Source: Notospermus geniculatus (taxonomy: Eukaryota > Nemertea > Pilidiophora > Heteronemertea > Lineidae). Taken from it: 64,000 nt of DNA. The position numbers were made by a program, and so were the translations under genes. Under the pieces are notes generated by a model. It did no database searches, had not been told where the DNA came from, and saw nothing but the letters and a program-made list of their open reading frames with translations. Within the stretch, counting starts at the first letter, position 1. Each line of letters opens with the position of its first letter. The stretch lies in contig NMRB01000111.1 in NCBI GenBank assembly GCA_002633025.1, forward strand, positions 270,366-334,365, given 5' to 3'. This document shows positions 1-12,915 of the stretch, piece after piece.

Positions 1-1164
1 GACCATAACGACGACATGACATGGTGAACAAATGCATAAGGTAGAAAAAGGCGTCTTGGAGTGAAATGAAGCTGTAAGGCACGGAGCGAATAAATGCAGG
101 ATGCAGAACATTTCTGAGGTCGTGCAATACGCACGACGACCTCGGAATGTTCGGAAATTAGGCCTTGGGCAAGACGACAAAAAACGATATCTGGCAAGGG
201 TATGTGTCATGAGACAAATGATGTTACACTTTAAAAGAAATGAACTACAGGACAAACACGGCTTTCGTTACTTTATTATAACCAGCACAACATACAACGA
301 GTAGAATCCGAGTCAGCAGCCACGGCAGGCGGAGACAGCAAAACACAGGAAGCGGGATGGATGAGGACGTCTCCTGAAATAGAGAGAAATCCATTAACAG
401 CTTGCCAAGGACCACAAGTCAATATTTATTACTCATTTAGAACATTTAGGCCGACTCATCAACGATTCCAGTGAACATGAACTTGTTACTTCGTGACGTA
501 TGTTTCTATAAATACTAATAGATCAAACCAATTAATCCATGTACATGTATGATGTTGACAACTGACGTATTTATGTCAAAGCGTTTGAGCCTCGCGGCCA
601 CTTACTCGAGGATTGCCGTTTTATGTGAGCCTTTATTATGTTCGCCGAGCTGATGAGAGCAATCCACGAACAGATTTCGCTTGTCTGCGCCAGGTTCGCT
701 GCACATCCTCCGAAGAAAACGTTCTCAACGAAGTGCTGAAACGCAGAGTACAACAGCGAAAGCACATCTCCAACAGCAGGGTAGGTGGGGGTCCCTGAAA
801 TGGAGAATACAAAGACAGGAAAATACACTGGACACTGTGTATACAGTTACAGTACATAGGATGCGAGTTCGACACAGCAAAGATTTCACATACGCCTTTG
901 CACACGGCGTCGGTTCGAGCCAGTTTACTTATTTTTTGTACCATGAAAAGGGAAGGGAAGGGCAGTTCAGGTCGCATGGCTTTTTTACAAAAAGAATCTC
1001 AAGCTCTTCTTCTCATGCCCGTCTGTGTATTGTTCGTCACGGAGTGATAGAATGTTGTTCTCTGTCTCTCCGTCTGTCTCGCTGGGTGTCTCTGTCTGTC
1101 TGTTTCTCTCAGTGCTGCCGATTTGCTGTAAATAGAATTGCCTCGCAAGACGATTTCCAACATC
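1..1164. other. gene-free stretch
   Basis: I see no exon with a credible splice pattern or recognisable product here. The open frames, including a 176-codon one starting at 681, have compositions typical of chance and overlap each other on both strands. A pyrimidine-rich run (repeated tctgtctgtct around 1060-1110) is the only simple-sequence feature. Confidence 0.6.
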
Positions 1165-1248
1165 CTGAGAACATCAGGGTTCTTAGCACTCGCTCTCTTC
1201 GTCACCGGTGAAGAAGGGACGAGCGCTAAGAACCCTTGATGTCCTCAG
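1165..1248. repeat. short perfect-type hairpin (MITE-like)
   Basis: The 84-bp segment begins ctgagaacatcagggttctt and ends with the near-exact reverse complement (aagaacccttgatgtcctcag), leaving a loop of about 25 bases. It looks like a minimal terminal-inverted-repeat element or its remnant. No coding capacity. Confidence 0.7.
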
Positions 1249-2304
1249 ATTGATTGTAACAACAATCAACTCGCTCGCACGGTTCCAATATACTCCTCAC
1301 TTACTATCATTATAAACAGAAAAGAAATCAAACGACCTTAAATTTTACTTAATGTTTATCATTTTATTTGCAACTGAACTGATATTGTCCAAGTCTTGCA
1401 GAAACCATAAAGCATTCGACTGACAATCTGTTTCTTGTGCAACGTCAAGAATTTCTACTGCCCAGTCTGTCCTGACGTGTGTCTAAGTTCATCTTACTGG
1501 ACAAAGGCCCAAGATGCTGGATAACCGAATATTATAGTCGGAGAACATCACTTCCCCAGCAAAAATCTCACCGTTAATGCTAATAAACTACACGTACAAA
1601 CGCAGCACGGTCGTTAGAACTGCATTATACGATCAGCTGAAACTCCAAGCACACCTCAACGTGTGGCTACAGAATAGTTTCCGCCGCGGCTAAGCAAAGC
1701 CAGCGCCCGAAATCGGCCAAGGAGGGAAAATCGACGATAACAGACAATTTGCAGTCTGAGTAGATGAGGAGTACGGCCTATTGGATTGAAGGCTTCCGAC
1801 ACACACGTTGGCCAGGCCAGGGTAAGACCGACGAATTCCAGCCTGTTGCTGCTTGGTGTTTCAACTGATCTGGGAGGTTACAAGAACCACCTCCCGAGTC
1901 AACCTCTGCAACCCTACCTCATTTTGTGTGGCCTCGATTTATTATTGATCACAGCCTCGCACGTAAAGAAACTGAGGCAAAACAAGTTGGCTCTGAGAAA
2001 ACTAATGATATATACTCACAAATATCTCCATATGCTGCAAGACCGATCACACGCCTGTGGTACATTGATGGAATTTGAAGCAATGAACGTGATATTTATA
2101 CACGTATTTGAAAAGTCGACACAAGAGAAGCAAATATGATACTTTGCTTCTTAGGTCTCGTTCCTGTAAACAAGAGCAGAATGACGAATTGTCTTTACAG
2201 ATCAATCCCTAGCGACGCCCATCAGTTGAATTTTGGTAATCAGTTTCAGAATTATTTGTGGAGGAATCAACTTGGAAAATGGAAATGTTACGGGGGGCTT
2301 AGTG
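1249..2304. other. gene-free stretch
   Basis: No exon or RNA gene recognised. A 117-codon open frame starting at 1786 has no recognisable domain, no good flanking splice sites and a mixed composition, so I do not call it. Confidence 0.55.
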
Positions 2305-2993
2305 AATAAGGTCCCTGATTCACGAAAGCGTCGCCGACTTTTGCGATGGCCGCAAGTCTGTTGTTCAGCTGTGGACTCTATTGTTCACTGGTTAAAGACC
2401 AAGGGGCATATTCATAAAGGGTGTTTAGCCTAATCAGCGTACAAATTCTCCATTACACAGGTTAAAGGCCCAGAGAAAACTATTGTTCACCCTCCTGTAT
2501 GCTGCCTGATCTCTGGCATTTACCCACAAGATGATCACACGCGTCTAACTTTCCTGCGTCTCAGTGTGGGAGGACAAATTCTAGACAAGCCTGCCTGATC
2601 GTTCAACATTTCCTTTGTAGGCCTACACTCGGACTTAAGCCGGTGTGACAGACTAGCGCGACGCGCCGCGGAGCTAAGCGTTTTCTTTTGTGTTTTCAGG
2701 CACCACTGAGCACCATGTGCAGTGGAGCGCAAAAACACAAAAGAAAACGCGTCGCTCCGCGTCGCGTACGCACTAGTCTGTCACCGCCTTTACACGCAGG
2801 ACAGTTGGACGCGTGTGATTATATTGCGGGTAAACGCCTCTGGTGAAGCACCATACAGATATCAGACAATAGTTTTCTAGGCGTAACCTGTGTAATGCAG
2901 ATTTGTACGCTGATTAGGCAAAACACCCTTTATGAATATGGCCCCAAAGGATTTGTGCATTAGCAAAGAAGTGACGGCTTCGTGAATCAGGGG
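2305..2993. repeat. large nested palindrome (foldback element), about 690 bp
   Basis: Successive blocks of the left half recur in reverse complement in the right half: ctgattcacgaa at about 2315 with ttcgtgaatcag at about 2979; gtttagcctaatcagcgtac (about 2427) with gtacgctgattaggc (about 2909); gatcacacgcgtc (about 2532) with gacgcgtgtgatt (about 2808); and aagcgttttcttttgtgttt (about 2677) with acacaaaagaaaacgc (about 2736). The centre is near 2715. Arms carry small indels, so it is an aged foldback or inverted duplication of a mobile element. No transposase frame is visible. Confidence 0.85.
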
Positions 2994-3117
2994 CCATATT
3001 CACGAAGCCTTCGCAACTTTCTGTGCACGCATATGCATATGCCCTATTGCTCACCGACTACCTTACAATAGATTTGGTGCACGCAAAGTTGCGAAGCCTT
3101 CACGAATATGACCCCTG
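2988..3117. mobile_element. MITE with 30-bp terminal inverted repeats
   Basis: It starts caggggccatattcacgaag and ends cttcacgaatatgacccctg. The arms continue inward through ccttcgcaacttt and aaagttgcgaagg. Its left tip overlaps the right tip of the preceding palindrome, and the shared words (gggccatattc, cgtgaatcagggg) suggest the same family inserted into or beside itself. Non-coding. Confidence 0.8.
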
Positions 3118-3479
3118 GTTCCAGAAGGTTAGGTAACAGGTGATTTACTGAACTTTTGACTTGGCATTTGTGAAGGCCAATTTATCACTTATTAACTGAC
3201 AATTATCATCCCTCGAAAAAGGGGGGAAAGTTGTTAATGCCATCCAATACCACCTGCATGAGGTGTTGACACATCACCTCAACAAGTGACGTAACCCCTC
3301 CGTCATCTGGTCATGCAATCTGTAAACATTAGTAAACAATTTACATGCTAAAGGTGCAACTTTGCAACTTGCTTCAAATTATATTTAAACAAAAGGAACT
3401 GACAATGATTTCTTGGTAAATTTCAAACCGCTTCTTTTTCATGTTTTTAACCCGACCCCAAGGCTTCCTTTAGGCCCCG

Positions 3480-3560
3480 ATTACATTGAAGTATACGAAA
3501 ACGCCGGTTAACAATGGCTTTGTATACCGTAAACTTCCATGTAAAGGAAGCCTGAAATAC
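3480..3560. repeat. partial relative of the 3,958-4,086 MITE
   Basis: The words acgccggttaacaatggctt (around 3501) recur inverted as aagccattgttaaccggcg in the intact element 550 bp downstream. This appears to be a degraded copy or one arm. Weak evidence beyond that word match. Confidence 0.45.
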
Positions 3561-3957
3561 CAAATGGAAAGGAATGCCAAAATATTAGGTTGGACAATAC
3601 TTCATTACCAGGACAAAACTTGGTCAGTTCATGATAATTTTGATCGCTAATGTGATAAAGTGTCAAAAGGAACCTGGTGCATGTGGTGAAAGGATGCAAT
3701 GAATGACAACTGCCCTGCCGCACACGGGCGATTTTTTGAGCGATTTTCTAGGCGTCTGGCCTTGCGACCACAGAAGCGACTGGACATATTTTCAGTTTTT
3801 ATAGTTTTTGTTGACTCGTTTGTGACAAATGCTTCCTTGGAAGATCAGTGATATCGCGGATGACATCACTTATCGACCTCAAAGGTAATTATCGCATGCG
3901 ACGTAGTAGCCGCATCTGTAGTCGCCCCCATTTTAGTCGCCCGTGTGCGCCATGCTT

Positions 3958-4086
3958 TAGGCTGCAATCACATAGAGCTACACGCTACACAGGCACGCCA
4001 TTTAACAATGGCTTCACAAAGAGCTCGCGACCGTGAAGCCATTGTTAACCGGCGTGTCCGTGTAGCTCTATGTGACTGCAGCCTTA
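3958..4086. mobile_element. MITE hairpin
   Basis: Nearly the whole 129 bp folds on itself: taggctgcaatcacatagag at the left matches ctctatgtgactgcagcctta at the right, and the arms continue through the central aacaatggcttcac / gtgaagccattgtt. The open frames that cross it are by-products of the inverted repeat. Confidence 0.8.
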
Positions 4087-4529
4087 ATAATCTCAGTCAG
4101 TACCAGTGGTGTCATTTTGTAATTCTCATTCTCATAAGACAAGGTAGAGTGAACCAATTCCACGAGGAATTACATCCATAGACTGGTTCCCGTCTTCACC
4201 GCCCTACTCCCGCTGTGCTCACTCCACACCGTGGAACACGGGAAAACTCACCCAGCTCGGCCCAGACACTGGAACGATTGACAGATTGAGAGCTCTTTCT
4301 TGATTCGGTGGGTGGTGAAACAGACAGTAGCACAGGAATGGAGCGACGAAGACGGGAGCAATCTATTACATCCACCTATTAGGTGATTTTGAGTCAATTT
4401 GACCACTGCAACCGGGTCACCTCTCAAAATATGAAGGACGACATCTTTTGGTCCCGAAGAGAGGTTTTTATTTCACAGTATTCCAGGAGCAAGAAAACCC
4501 AAGTACAGTGGAACTGTAAGCACTAAGCA

Positions 4530-4775
4530 GACACCTCCGACGGGAGGACACCTCCGACGGGAGAACACCTCTAACAGGAGGACATCTACGGGAGGACACT
4601 TCCAACGGGAGGACACCTCCGACGGGAGGACACCTCTAACAGGAGGACATCTACGGGAGGACACTTCCAACGGGAGGACACCTCTAATGGGAGGACACCT
4701 CGTACGGGATCGGAGGACACCTCCTACGGGAGGACACTCCGACGGGAGGACAGCTCCGACAGGAGGACACCAGGT
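4530..4775. repeat. minisatellite, 16-18-bp unit (gggaggacacctccgac)
   Basis: About fourteen degenerate units reading gggaggacacctcc(g/t)ac, with variants such as ctctaacaggaggacatcta. Variants form a larger period (the string ctaacaggaggacatctacg occurs twice, about 66 bp apart), so whole blocks were duplicated. The related phrase 'aggacacctct' also occurs near 20,550, so the unit may derive from a dispersed repeat. Confidence 0.85.
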
Positions 4776-4908
4776 GTCCTTTGAGATGTTTCATGGTATT
4801 CTTACAATCATGTCAGTCGACGGCTGGTACTCAATGAGATAAACCAGGGTATTAAACTTGGGAATAAGCTTTGACAACAGAAATAAGCCTTCATAAATGA
4901 CGCACAGT

Positions 4909-5063
4909 GGCCGGTTGTACAAAAGTTAAAAATCACTGTTACTTTATCTCGGTGTTAACTTATCCCAAAATGTTAGTTTTGTTAGTTAAAAACGAGTTAG
5001 GGATTTTAACACGAAAAGTTAAATTAACAGAGTTTTATCTTTTTAACTTTTGTGCAACCGGCC
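4909..5063. mobile_element. MITE, terminal inverted repeats ggccggttgtacaaaagtta
   Basis: The left end ggccggttgtacaaaagttaaaa is mirrored by tttttaacttttgtgcaaccggcc at the right. The interior is AT-rich and non-coding, with several copies of gttaa. 155 bp in total. Confidence 0.82.
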
Positions 5064-8000
5064 CCTGAGCTGTCCAAGTTATCAATAGATGGTATCCGTA
5101 TATTGGATGAAGGATTCAGACATTAGTATCTCAGTGGGCAACAAAAGTTTGCACGACACTGAGCGGATGATTTTACCCCTAGCTGGGATCGGACATGCAC
5201 TGATTGTTTGATATCAGACCACATGGTAAAGACCTTCTGCATCTTAATAAATACAATGCCAGGGAATAGAATTACATTCACAGATTCTCACTCAATTCAC
5301 AGGTGGTTGAACAACTTATGTTTAATACACCCATCTGACAAATTCAGTGGTTTCGATTCGTCTTATGAATTAACACACTGAGACAACTGAGGCCTTGTAC
5401 TTCTGTTGATTGTTGTTACATTAGACATAAAAGGGTTAAATAAAATGCCCTCGGCAGTACAAGAAATGGCTGCAGAATCATGACATTTTTCATTTACACA
5501 GAAGCAAAAACCACTAAACAATAATTTAAGCATATATTATTAATCAACCATGGGAAAACACGCAGGTCTCCCATGAAGTCATTGCAGGTCATCGCTGCAA
5601 AATCTTATTACAAAATAAAAATTCTTTATTTTGGCGGACAAGGCTTTGGTGAAGTTCTGTATACATAGAAGCTTTGTCATTTATACATATACATGTACCA
5701 CTCAAAGCCATCTCCATATTTACAAAGACAATATGTCTGCAGGTCAGGGGACAAGGTGGTCGGTGTGAATCACAATCATTTGGCACCAGTTAGGACAACT
5801 AAGACTGGCAGAGTACAAGGAGATGGACATCCACTGCTTACTCCGCTATCACCTTCTATCTGCAGACAGAACACAACCTAACATATATTCAAAGATTCTT
5901 TAAGTTCAAGGAAATCCAGGATTACCCTGAACAGGGGTGTAGCTAGCTTTTATGGCCTAGGGGACAAAATTGATTGAGAGTTTGAAGAGCGAAGTCAGAG
6001 GGGGTCCTCCAGGGGGTCTGGTGTCCTCCCCTAGAAAAAAATTGAAAATCTACATCCTATGCGATGCATTTTCCCCACATCTGACACCACAATAACTTGG
6101 CTTGAGGAGGGAAAATGACCTTTTAGAGGAAAAGGTTGTTTTGTCAGAACATCTTAAGATATGCTTCTTGAAACAGCTGGAATCACCAAGATAGAGAATA
6201 TTCCTCACAAAGTCCCCCACAGCACAGCAAAACAGAGATGTGAGAATACTGCCCTGGACATCATCACCTGGCTCTTTGAGGAGTCCGTATACCACACTGC
6301 CATCTAAGAGACAGACTTCGAACTATCTTCTTGCTGCCATCGTAGAAGGTGATAGTGAGGAAAGATCAGATGGGATCATAGACAGAGCCCTCAGTGGAGA
6401 CGACTGGAACTAACCATGAACTTCACCGAGGAACCAGACAAATGAAACAGAAACAGGTATTACATAAGGACCTAAGAACTGATACCAATGGCTTCTTGTT
6501 CAGAAAGCAGAGGAATGACTGTGTTAAGAATGAGAACTCCAAGTCACACAAGTGCTATACAGACAGTTAGCGTGGAAGGACGATTTTGGTTTCTCTTTCA
6601 GGTGACTGCCATGAACTGAAAATTCTGAATGATCAGTCTGTTTCATGCAGTGTATGTTGCCAACTGCAAAATGAACCTTATTTTGCGAGGTGATGAAAAG
6701 GCTTCGTAACAGTTGTTTGGAAAAGCAGCTGCCAAGAATCCTTGTGTTCGATAAGACCTGGACAGCACTGAGGACCATGTGGCAGTCCCATTTCTAAGGG
6801 ACGATCCTCCAAGTTCACAAGCTGAGATCTCGCACAAACCACACTTCTCTGGGCTTGCAGATTGACATAGGCCTATTACATTAGACATGTGATTACAGTA
6901 ACCTTAACATGGAGTGAACCAGGTACACAAGTGGATTAGTGCGATCATAGACCCAACCACACAGACAAGTGTCAAAAGCGCCCCCTGACCTGCAAGAATC
7001 TGAAAAGAAACTGAAAACATACAATCTATCTTCCGAAAGAATTTGCACAGAAGTTCATTATTTGCATCAACTAAACGGATATTTACAATAGAGTGAATTA
7101 TTCAACTTTGTACATTAACATCATACGTCATGGTAGCCAAGTTCATGAAAGAATTCAATACCGTAATGTAATGTAAGAACCCAGGTGTATGCAGTAGGCC
7201 ATCTTAAAAATATGATAAGGTGCTGTATGCATTACAACAAGACTTAATTGAAATACAAATTTATAAACTTATAAAGGTGTTCACAAATAAGACTCCAAAA
7301 CTACACTGAAGATTATCATCCTCAAAATGATTTCGCAAATTCAATTTGTGCTTCGCTTGAGAGTGGACCACAACACATTTGGGTTTATGGAATTTGCAGA
7401 ATTTCCTGAATAACACCAAAAATAGATAAGCGCTTGTCTATCTCTGATAACACCAAAAGGAGCATTTTAACACATTTTCTGCATTGTTTCCAGAACTTAC
7501 ACAGATATGACGACTCTTCGTAAGTGCAAGATTCCAACAGATGAGAAAATATTTGCTACATTTTGTCAAATATTCACTCCCCAGTGGCAGATTTTCACAT
7601 TTTTAAAACCGTATAAAATAGCTATAGGTGATTGTCTCTAGCCTGCGGTTACCACCATGGACCACCTTGAGTGTAACCAAACATCAGCTTCAAGCTTGAC
7701 AGACAATTCAGAGATCTTTGACAACGGATGTACTACATGAAAAGCTAATCAGTTATGCTCCAGGTGTCAAGACAAATGAATTTAATACTCGTAAAATGCG
7801 GAGAAGTACAACTTGGCTACCATGACTACAAAAATTTTATACAATATCTATACAATACATCTTTTACGATGAACAATTCATGTTTTTCTGACATCAATTC
7901 GCAGCAAATACTACCAGACACACAACTCTATGACGGCACCCACAAAGAGTTTGCTGTCTGTTCTGAAGAAGAGGACCTTGGTCATTTGAACTGAGTCTGT

Positions 8001-9284
8001 TAGACGTATATCACAAGACTTTTGTAGAGTACGCAGAGGTACAAGTCAGGAATTAGTCAACTAATCTAACTTCTGATGAACAACAGCTGTTTCTCCGACA
8101 ATGATTGGAAGTCCACTGCTTTACTTTCCCTGATCCAAAATACAAGTCAAGAGGCTGCTTGGTTCAAAGACCGCTGGTTATTTTCCGACAGAGTTGACTC
8201 TGTGACCATAATGTCTGTCAACTAACTTGAATCCTAGTCCAAGTAGGGTCACCAGTGACAGGTCACATAGCCACACATCCTGAAGCAAAGTTGTAATTCC
8301 TGTATTTGCTGCAAATTGACGCACAATTTGACTACACAATCAATAGATAACTACATAGTGAACTGTGTATAAAAATACTTCCTTCCTTCAAATCCCTTAT
8401 CACTAAATGTTCTGCTCCACGTTCTGTTTGCCAGCTTCATAATCTATGAACGTATTCAGGGTCGATTTGTTTGGCTGGTTCAGCTATACGAACATGAGAC
8501 AAGGGCGACTCCCCCACCCCACCCCAGTGGATAATCCCCTAGAACACACCACCTGAGTGAGGGCAATTTGTCACAACGCGAGGATAATGACCCGACACTG
8601 CAGTATGTTCTTCTCGGACATTATTCCACTTCCCTTTTGCTTTCTAACACCTTCATTATAAACCTCTTTCTATCATGTTCTCATAGATGACTACACAAGG
8701 CCTGTCCTGCAACCGACGGATCAACCAGGCATGGAGGGGACAACCATTCCTGTGAGGCATAGAAGAATAGAATGGACCCGTATAGTTGAACCACCCAAAC
8801 AAAGCCACGCCCAACTAAATCCTTTCAAAATGATACATACTTAGCTAGTTATTGTAAGCACCAAATTACTTTATTGGACATGTATTGCAATGACTGTGAG
8901 CTGTGGAGGTCACAAACATGGCTTTTGTATGTACACATCGTCAGAACTGAACACACCACATGTTTTCCATCGCAATGTAACGGTGCAAAACGTGAAAGAA
9001 GCTGATGAAAATGATGACATGCCTGATAAGAGTGATGTCACATCTCTGACCACGTTGACTTCCGCTGAATAAGATGCTTCAGATCAGAGAAACAGACACA
9101 AATTGATGTAAATTAAACGTCGTACTGTTGCATGGAATCTGAGAGGAATGAAAGAACATTAGACAGGGCTGACAGAGTAGAAAGTGGATGCCTGTTACCT
9201 CCAAGATGGTCGGTTTATATATAAGTGACCTGTTGTGTTCTTCAACCATGTAGTACTTGTTTTGAGTTTCAACAACATAGTACT
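5064..9284. other. gene-free stretch, AT-rich
   Basis: No exon with a credible acceptor, donor and coding texture is visible on either strand. A dispersed repeat lies at 5,932-6,072. The stretch could hold 3' UTR or intronic sequence of a gene outside the window, but nothing in it demonstrates that. Confidence 0.55.
5932..6072 (+). repeat. dispersed 'ggggtgtagctagc' repeat, copy 1
   Basis: The run from caggggtgtagctagctttt to attgaaaatctacatcc matches, in inverted orientation, the segment at about 55,260-55,395 (gtagattttcaattttttt ... gccataaaagctacctacgtc). Both contain G-rich tracts of the type agggggtcctccagggggtc. It is a low-complexity dispersed element without coding potential. Confidence 0.65.
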
Positions 9285-9381
9285 TAGGGTAAAGTGGTAC
9301 AATTCTAGCCCCTAAGTATACATCTCCAAGAATGCTGGCCATTTTTACACTCAGGGGCTAGAATTGTACCACTTTACCCTA
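9285..9381. mobile_element. MITE hairpin, arms about 30 bp
   Basis: It starts tagggtaaagtggtacaatt and ends aattgtaccactttacccta. The arms continue through ctagcccctaag and ctcaggggctag, with a loop of about 35 bases. It is followed by degenerate repeats of tacttgttttgtgtttcaac (9,400-9,520), also found in reverse complement on the left side. Confidence 0.82.
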
Positions 9382-12019
9382 CATGTATTTCGTGTTGCAA
9401 TGTTGTCGTACTTGTTTTTTGCTTCAACAATGCATACTTGCTTTGTGCCTCAACACTGTAGTACATGTACTTGTTTTGTGTTTCAACAGTGTAGCACCTG
9501 TACTTGTTTGTGTTTAAAACAATCCCATCTTCAAATAGTGAAATGAAGCATTTTAAACAGCAGAAGCCACCATGAAGTCAAACAACAGAAAAGGACGACA
9601 TCCTCGCAATGGAAATGGTCGTAAGCTGCCAATCAGGCCATTCAAAAGCCTTTTCTCCAGGCAAGATCCCTGCACAGAACAGGTGAATTCAGGCAAAAAA
9701 GTTGACTACGAACTGCCCCGCAATCATGTCGGGGAAAAAAACACAGGTTATAACATGACTGCATAATCAGGGATGGATGTTCATCTATGTATACAACACT
9801 ACACATCGTCAAATTTTCTTGAAGCGTTCTCAGTTCCCATATCTCACAAATCCTTACAACCAGACCCCCAGGAAAAGTGCAGAGACCACCTAACTGTACC
9901 CAACTTGGAAACTGAAATTTCAGCGTCCCAATTTGCCCACAAGTCACACTACCTGACGAAAATGACTTTTTCCTGCCCCTAACACTCTCCCAAGAAAATT
10001 TGACCAACAGATTTGGCATCATATACAAAATAAAATCTGTCTGTAAACATCTAATGACCAGCATTCCATTTCCAACTTCAACAACTATTACAAAAGTGAT
10101 TCATACATCTGTACTTTCACACGCACACACCGAACCGATCAGACAGTCACGTTGAACAGAAATACATATCTTACTCATGTACAAAAGGTGATGCAATAAA
10201 TCAGAAAAGAAATTTCCAAACAAAACAATCAACAGCAAACTGCTTCTATCATAAGCTCTATGATAGGCTCCTCATTTCCACGGTTACCTCCAAACAACTA
10301 AAACAATAACACACTGATAAAAAGAAAAAAGAAATTTGTTAATAGATCAATAATCCATTGTCATTGAATACCTGAGGATACGATTTCCTGGTAGACCTTG
10401 GGAAGGCTTGCAATACCCGGTACCTACACTCCTAACATTTGAAATGTTACAGAACACCGCATGACATGGCCGCCTGGTTTGTTGGACTATACATGTAGTT
10501 CTCAAGATAGGGTTGTCAAGCACTGCCCTTTCTAATCATCCTATACCAGTGAGTAGTGGAATTTCTTTAGTACCGGATGTCAAGAGGCAGCGACTAGTCA
10601 ATGCCCATGTGATTTCAGCCAAACAGGAGACCATGTCAGGAGTGCAGCTACTAACGTTTCGTTGCGATTTCAATCCTCCACGCCACTGTACCCCACCCAT
10701 AGTTTTGAAACATTCAGCTGTTCCACCAAACAGAGCAATTCCAATGTATCATCCACTAGTAAACCAACTCTACAACTAATACACCAAATCCCCCCATTTT
10801 AATCCTAAGCCGCCATGTTAATCTACCTGGAAATGAGTCCTGCAGGCTTACACTTGCCACAGTTCCGAACTAGGCCCTATCGCCACTACCAATATCAGGT
10901 GAAGAAAATACTTTGAAATTCACAGCTTTTGCAGAAAGACATCTGCTGTTTGGTTACCTTCAAGCACGCTTCCCACGGTTTTCTCAAAGAAGACCCAGAG
11001 TCGAGCTTGAAAATGATCCAAGTTGAGGTATTTTTTCAGTTTTTTTTCTGACTGCTCTCCAAAGTAATCCAAGCTCTCCAATCCCAGGCCTCGCACCCTA
11101 GACCTCGCTTCAGTCTTCTCTGACCATCTTGTGAATTCCTCCCGTCCAAAGACTACATCCTTGAAGACATATTCCTACCCTTTAACCAGCAAAATATACA
11201 AAGTAAATCTGAGATATGAGAGCATGAATGTCCACTCCTTACTCCTTGAAACCTCACCAGTCAGGTTTTAAAAGAAAACAACAGTCAATATGGCCAGGCA
11301 TTATCTCAATGCCTCACGGTCCTGCAACTTGGTTGCTAAAAATTCTCACTACTACTTAACAGCTTAATGCTAAGCCACATTACTCATAAATAAATTTAAC
11401 ATACATCAGTTCCATTAAACAGCGAGTTTGGACCCCGCACCGAACATCTGTATCACCACAACAGCACTGCGTCCGTCGAAAAAATCTAACTCGTATTGAC
11501 CGAGTCTGTGCAGCCAAATCACAAGCTGTACAGTGGTGTAACACAATGGGACCCAGAGCCCATAAGATATCACAAGTCATGGAAAAATGGCCGTAGTACT
11601 CCCAGATGACATCGTTTGTTTATGATACACAGCTTTGAACTGCAACTACATAACAGATCCGTGTTGAATACAATCGACAACACAGTCGTCTGCCATGCCA
11701 CCGGTCATAATGCCACCGGTCATATGAAAAATACACAAAATCAAGAGTTGGTTACATAAAGAGTACCCCACCTCCGTAATACAGCTACTCTACTATGTCA
11801 CTCTTGACAAAATCTATATTTTATATTCAATTGCTTGAGGTCTTTGAGTCAATTTGTTGAAGTCTTAATCTGATGTCGCTTTGAGCCAACATCGTTGAAT
11901 AATTTATCACGTTGGTTATAATTCTCCTCACAATAACATTCCACCTGTTTGCAATAACTTATTGGAGATATCATTCGTTTCTCATTGTACTCCTTCCATT
12001 CCTTAAATGCTGGTTACTT
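9382..12019. other. gene-free stretch
   Basis: No recognisable gene. The minus-strand 140-codon frame at 9,642-10,064 has no domain and no coding texture. The part nearest 12,000 may be 3' UTR of the minus-strand gene that ends at 13,139 or, in its duplicate copy, 12,243; I could not place a polyadenylation site with confidence. Confidence 0.5.
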
Positions 12020-12242
12020 TCATTCATTTTTCCTCTTTGTCCAGTTCTGATGCACTTGACCTTAGTCAGACTGGTACAAAACAACACCTGTAATGTAAAC
12101 AAAGGAATGGTCAGTTGACTCACATCCAACCACAAAATATCCATAAGACAGAACACAGCTTAGAGAAACCGCAGCAGGCCCAATTCTGTCGAAGTAAAAG
12201 AGCTCTTTCATCTGGCGAATACAGCTAAGGGACGACTTCATG

Positions 12243-12307
12243 TCATTGCCACGAAGTCCCACCAGAAACCTCTGACATCTCCGACAGGAAACTGAAGGAG
12301 CTGCCCA
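12243..12307 (-). pseudogene. duplicated terminal exon (copy B)
   Basis: Second copy of the proposed last coding exon. It reads in the same frame to the same TGA stop (12,243-12,245) as the copy at 13,139-13,203. It sits downstream of the functional 3' end, so it may be inert or serve as an alternative 3' end. Confidence 0.5.
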
Positions 12308-12391
12308 CTGAGCGCACACTTAATCCTTTCGACGCAAACAGATCAACACCATATCGCAAGGTAAGGATAATGTCACCTTGGATCTAGTTAC

Positions 12392-12424
12392 CTTTGTTTT
12401 TTGCATCCGTTACCTTCTCCCATT
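12392..12424 (-). pseudogene. duplicated 33-nt microexon (copy B)
   Basis: Same 33-nt microexon as 13,288-13,320, flanked by the same ttacttgcag acceptor and GTAACT donor. The one difference inside it is a third-position A/C change in a valine codon, so the peptide is unchanged. Confidence 0.6.
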
Positions 12425-12723
12425 CTGCAAGTAAAAGAAAGGCAAGTTGTGAACTGCACCACATCTTACGATGATCGTTTTGAGTTTCTAGTACCTCCTA
12501 ACATGCCTAACAAGGAAGATTAACGACAGCGAATAGGCAATGATTGTGAGTTGTGTTAAGAAGTAGCTTCAGGTCATCCCTAGCTCCCTCAGGCTAGAGT
12601 ACCGGTACCCATACTCGAGCTTTCATCTGACCATTAGTTATCAATCAGAAGCCCAATTCTCCTGGGTTCACCCCTACAGTGAACTTAGACCACGTCAGTA
12701 GACACAAAATACAATACACTTAC

Positions 12724-12915
12724 CTCTGACTAAGTATCTAACACATTCCTCTGCATTATATTTCGAAGACGCACCGACGAGCATGGATTCATGGCGGAGA
12801 AGATCATCCCACATTTTCTCTTCTGGGACAGAGATCCACTTTATGTTATTGTCCGAGATCGCACCAGAAACGACAGGCGTATGTTGGTTTTGATTAGATT
12901 GACTGGCTAGTATAA
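12724..12915 (-). pseudogene. truncated copy of the 3' part of exon 3 (copy B)
   Basis: It encodes the same peptide as the end of exon 3 (…NQNQHTPVVSGAIS… to …NAEECVRYLVR) apart from one E/A difference, and keeps the GTAAGT donor. It begins at the duplication breakpoint with no splice acceptor, so it cannot be spliced as an exon in the normal way. Confidence 0.75.

Larger units (their letters stand above)
12020..12915. repeat. tandem duplication, distal copy (copy B)
   Basis: This 896-bp segment is repeated immediately downstream at 12,916-13,796 with a few substitutions and two deletions of about 9 and 6 bp. It carries copies of the last three exons of the minus-strand gene. The first of these is cut at the duplication breakpoint (after tataa at 12,915). 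Low divergence implies a recent event. Confidence 0.93.

Noticed and set aside
681-1211. 176-codon plus-strand open frame
   Set aside because: Serine- and arginine-rich chance composition, overlapped by open frames on the other strand, partly within a pyrimidine-rich tract and a hairpin; no domain or splice pattern.
4530-4775. CRISPR-like array
   Set aside because: Units are contiguous with no unique spacers; it is a minisatellite in a eukaryotic genome.
9642-10064. 140-codon minus-strand open frame
   Set aside because: No domain or coding texture, and overlapping frames on the other strand are equally open.
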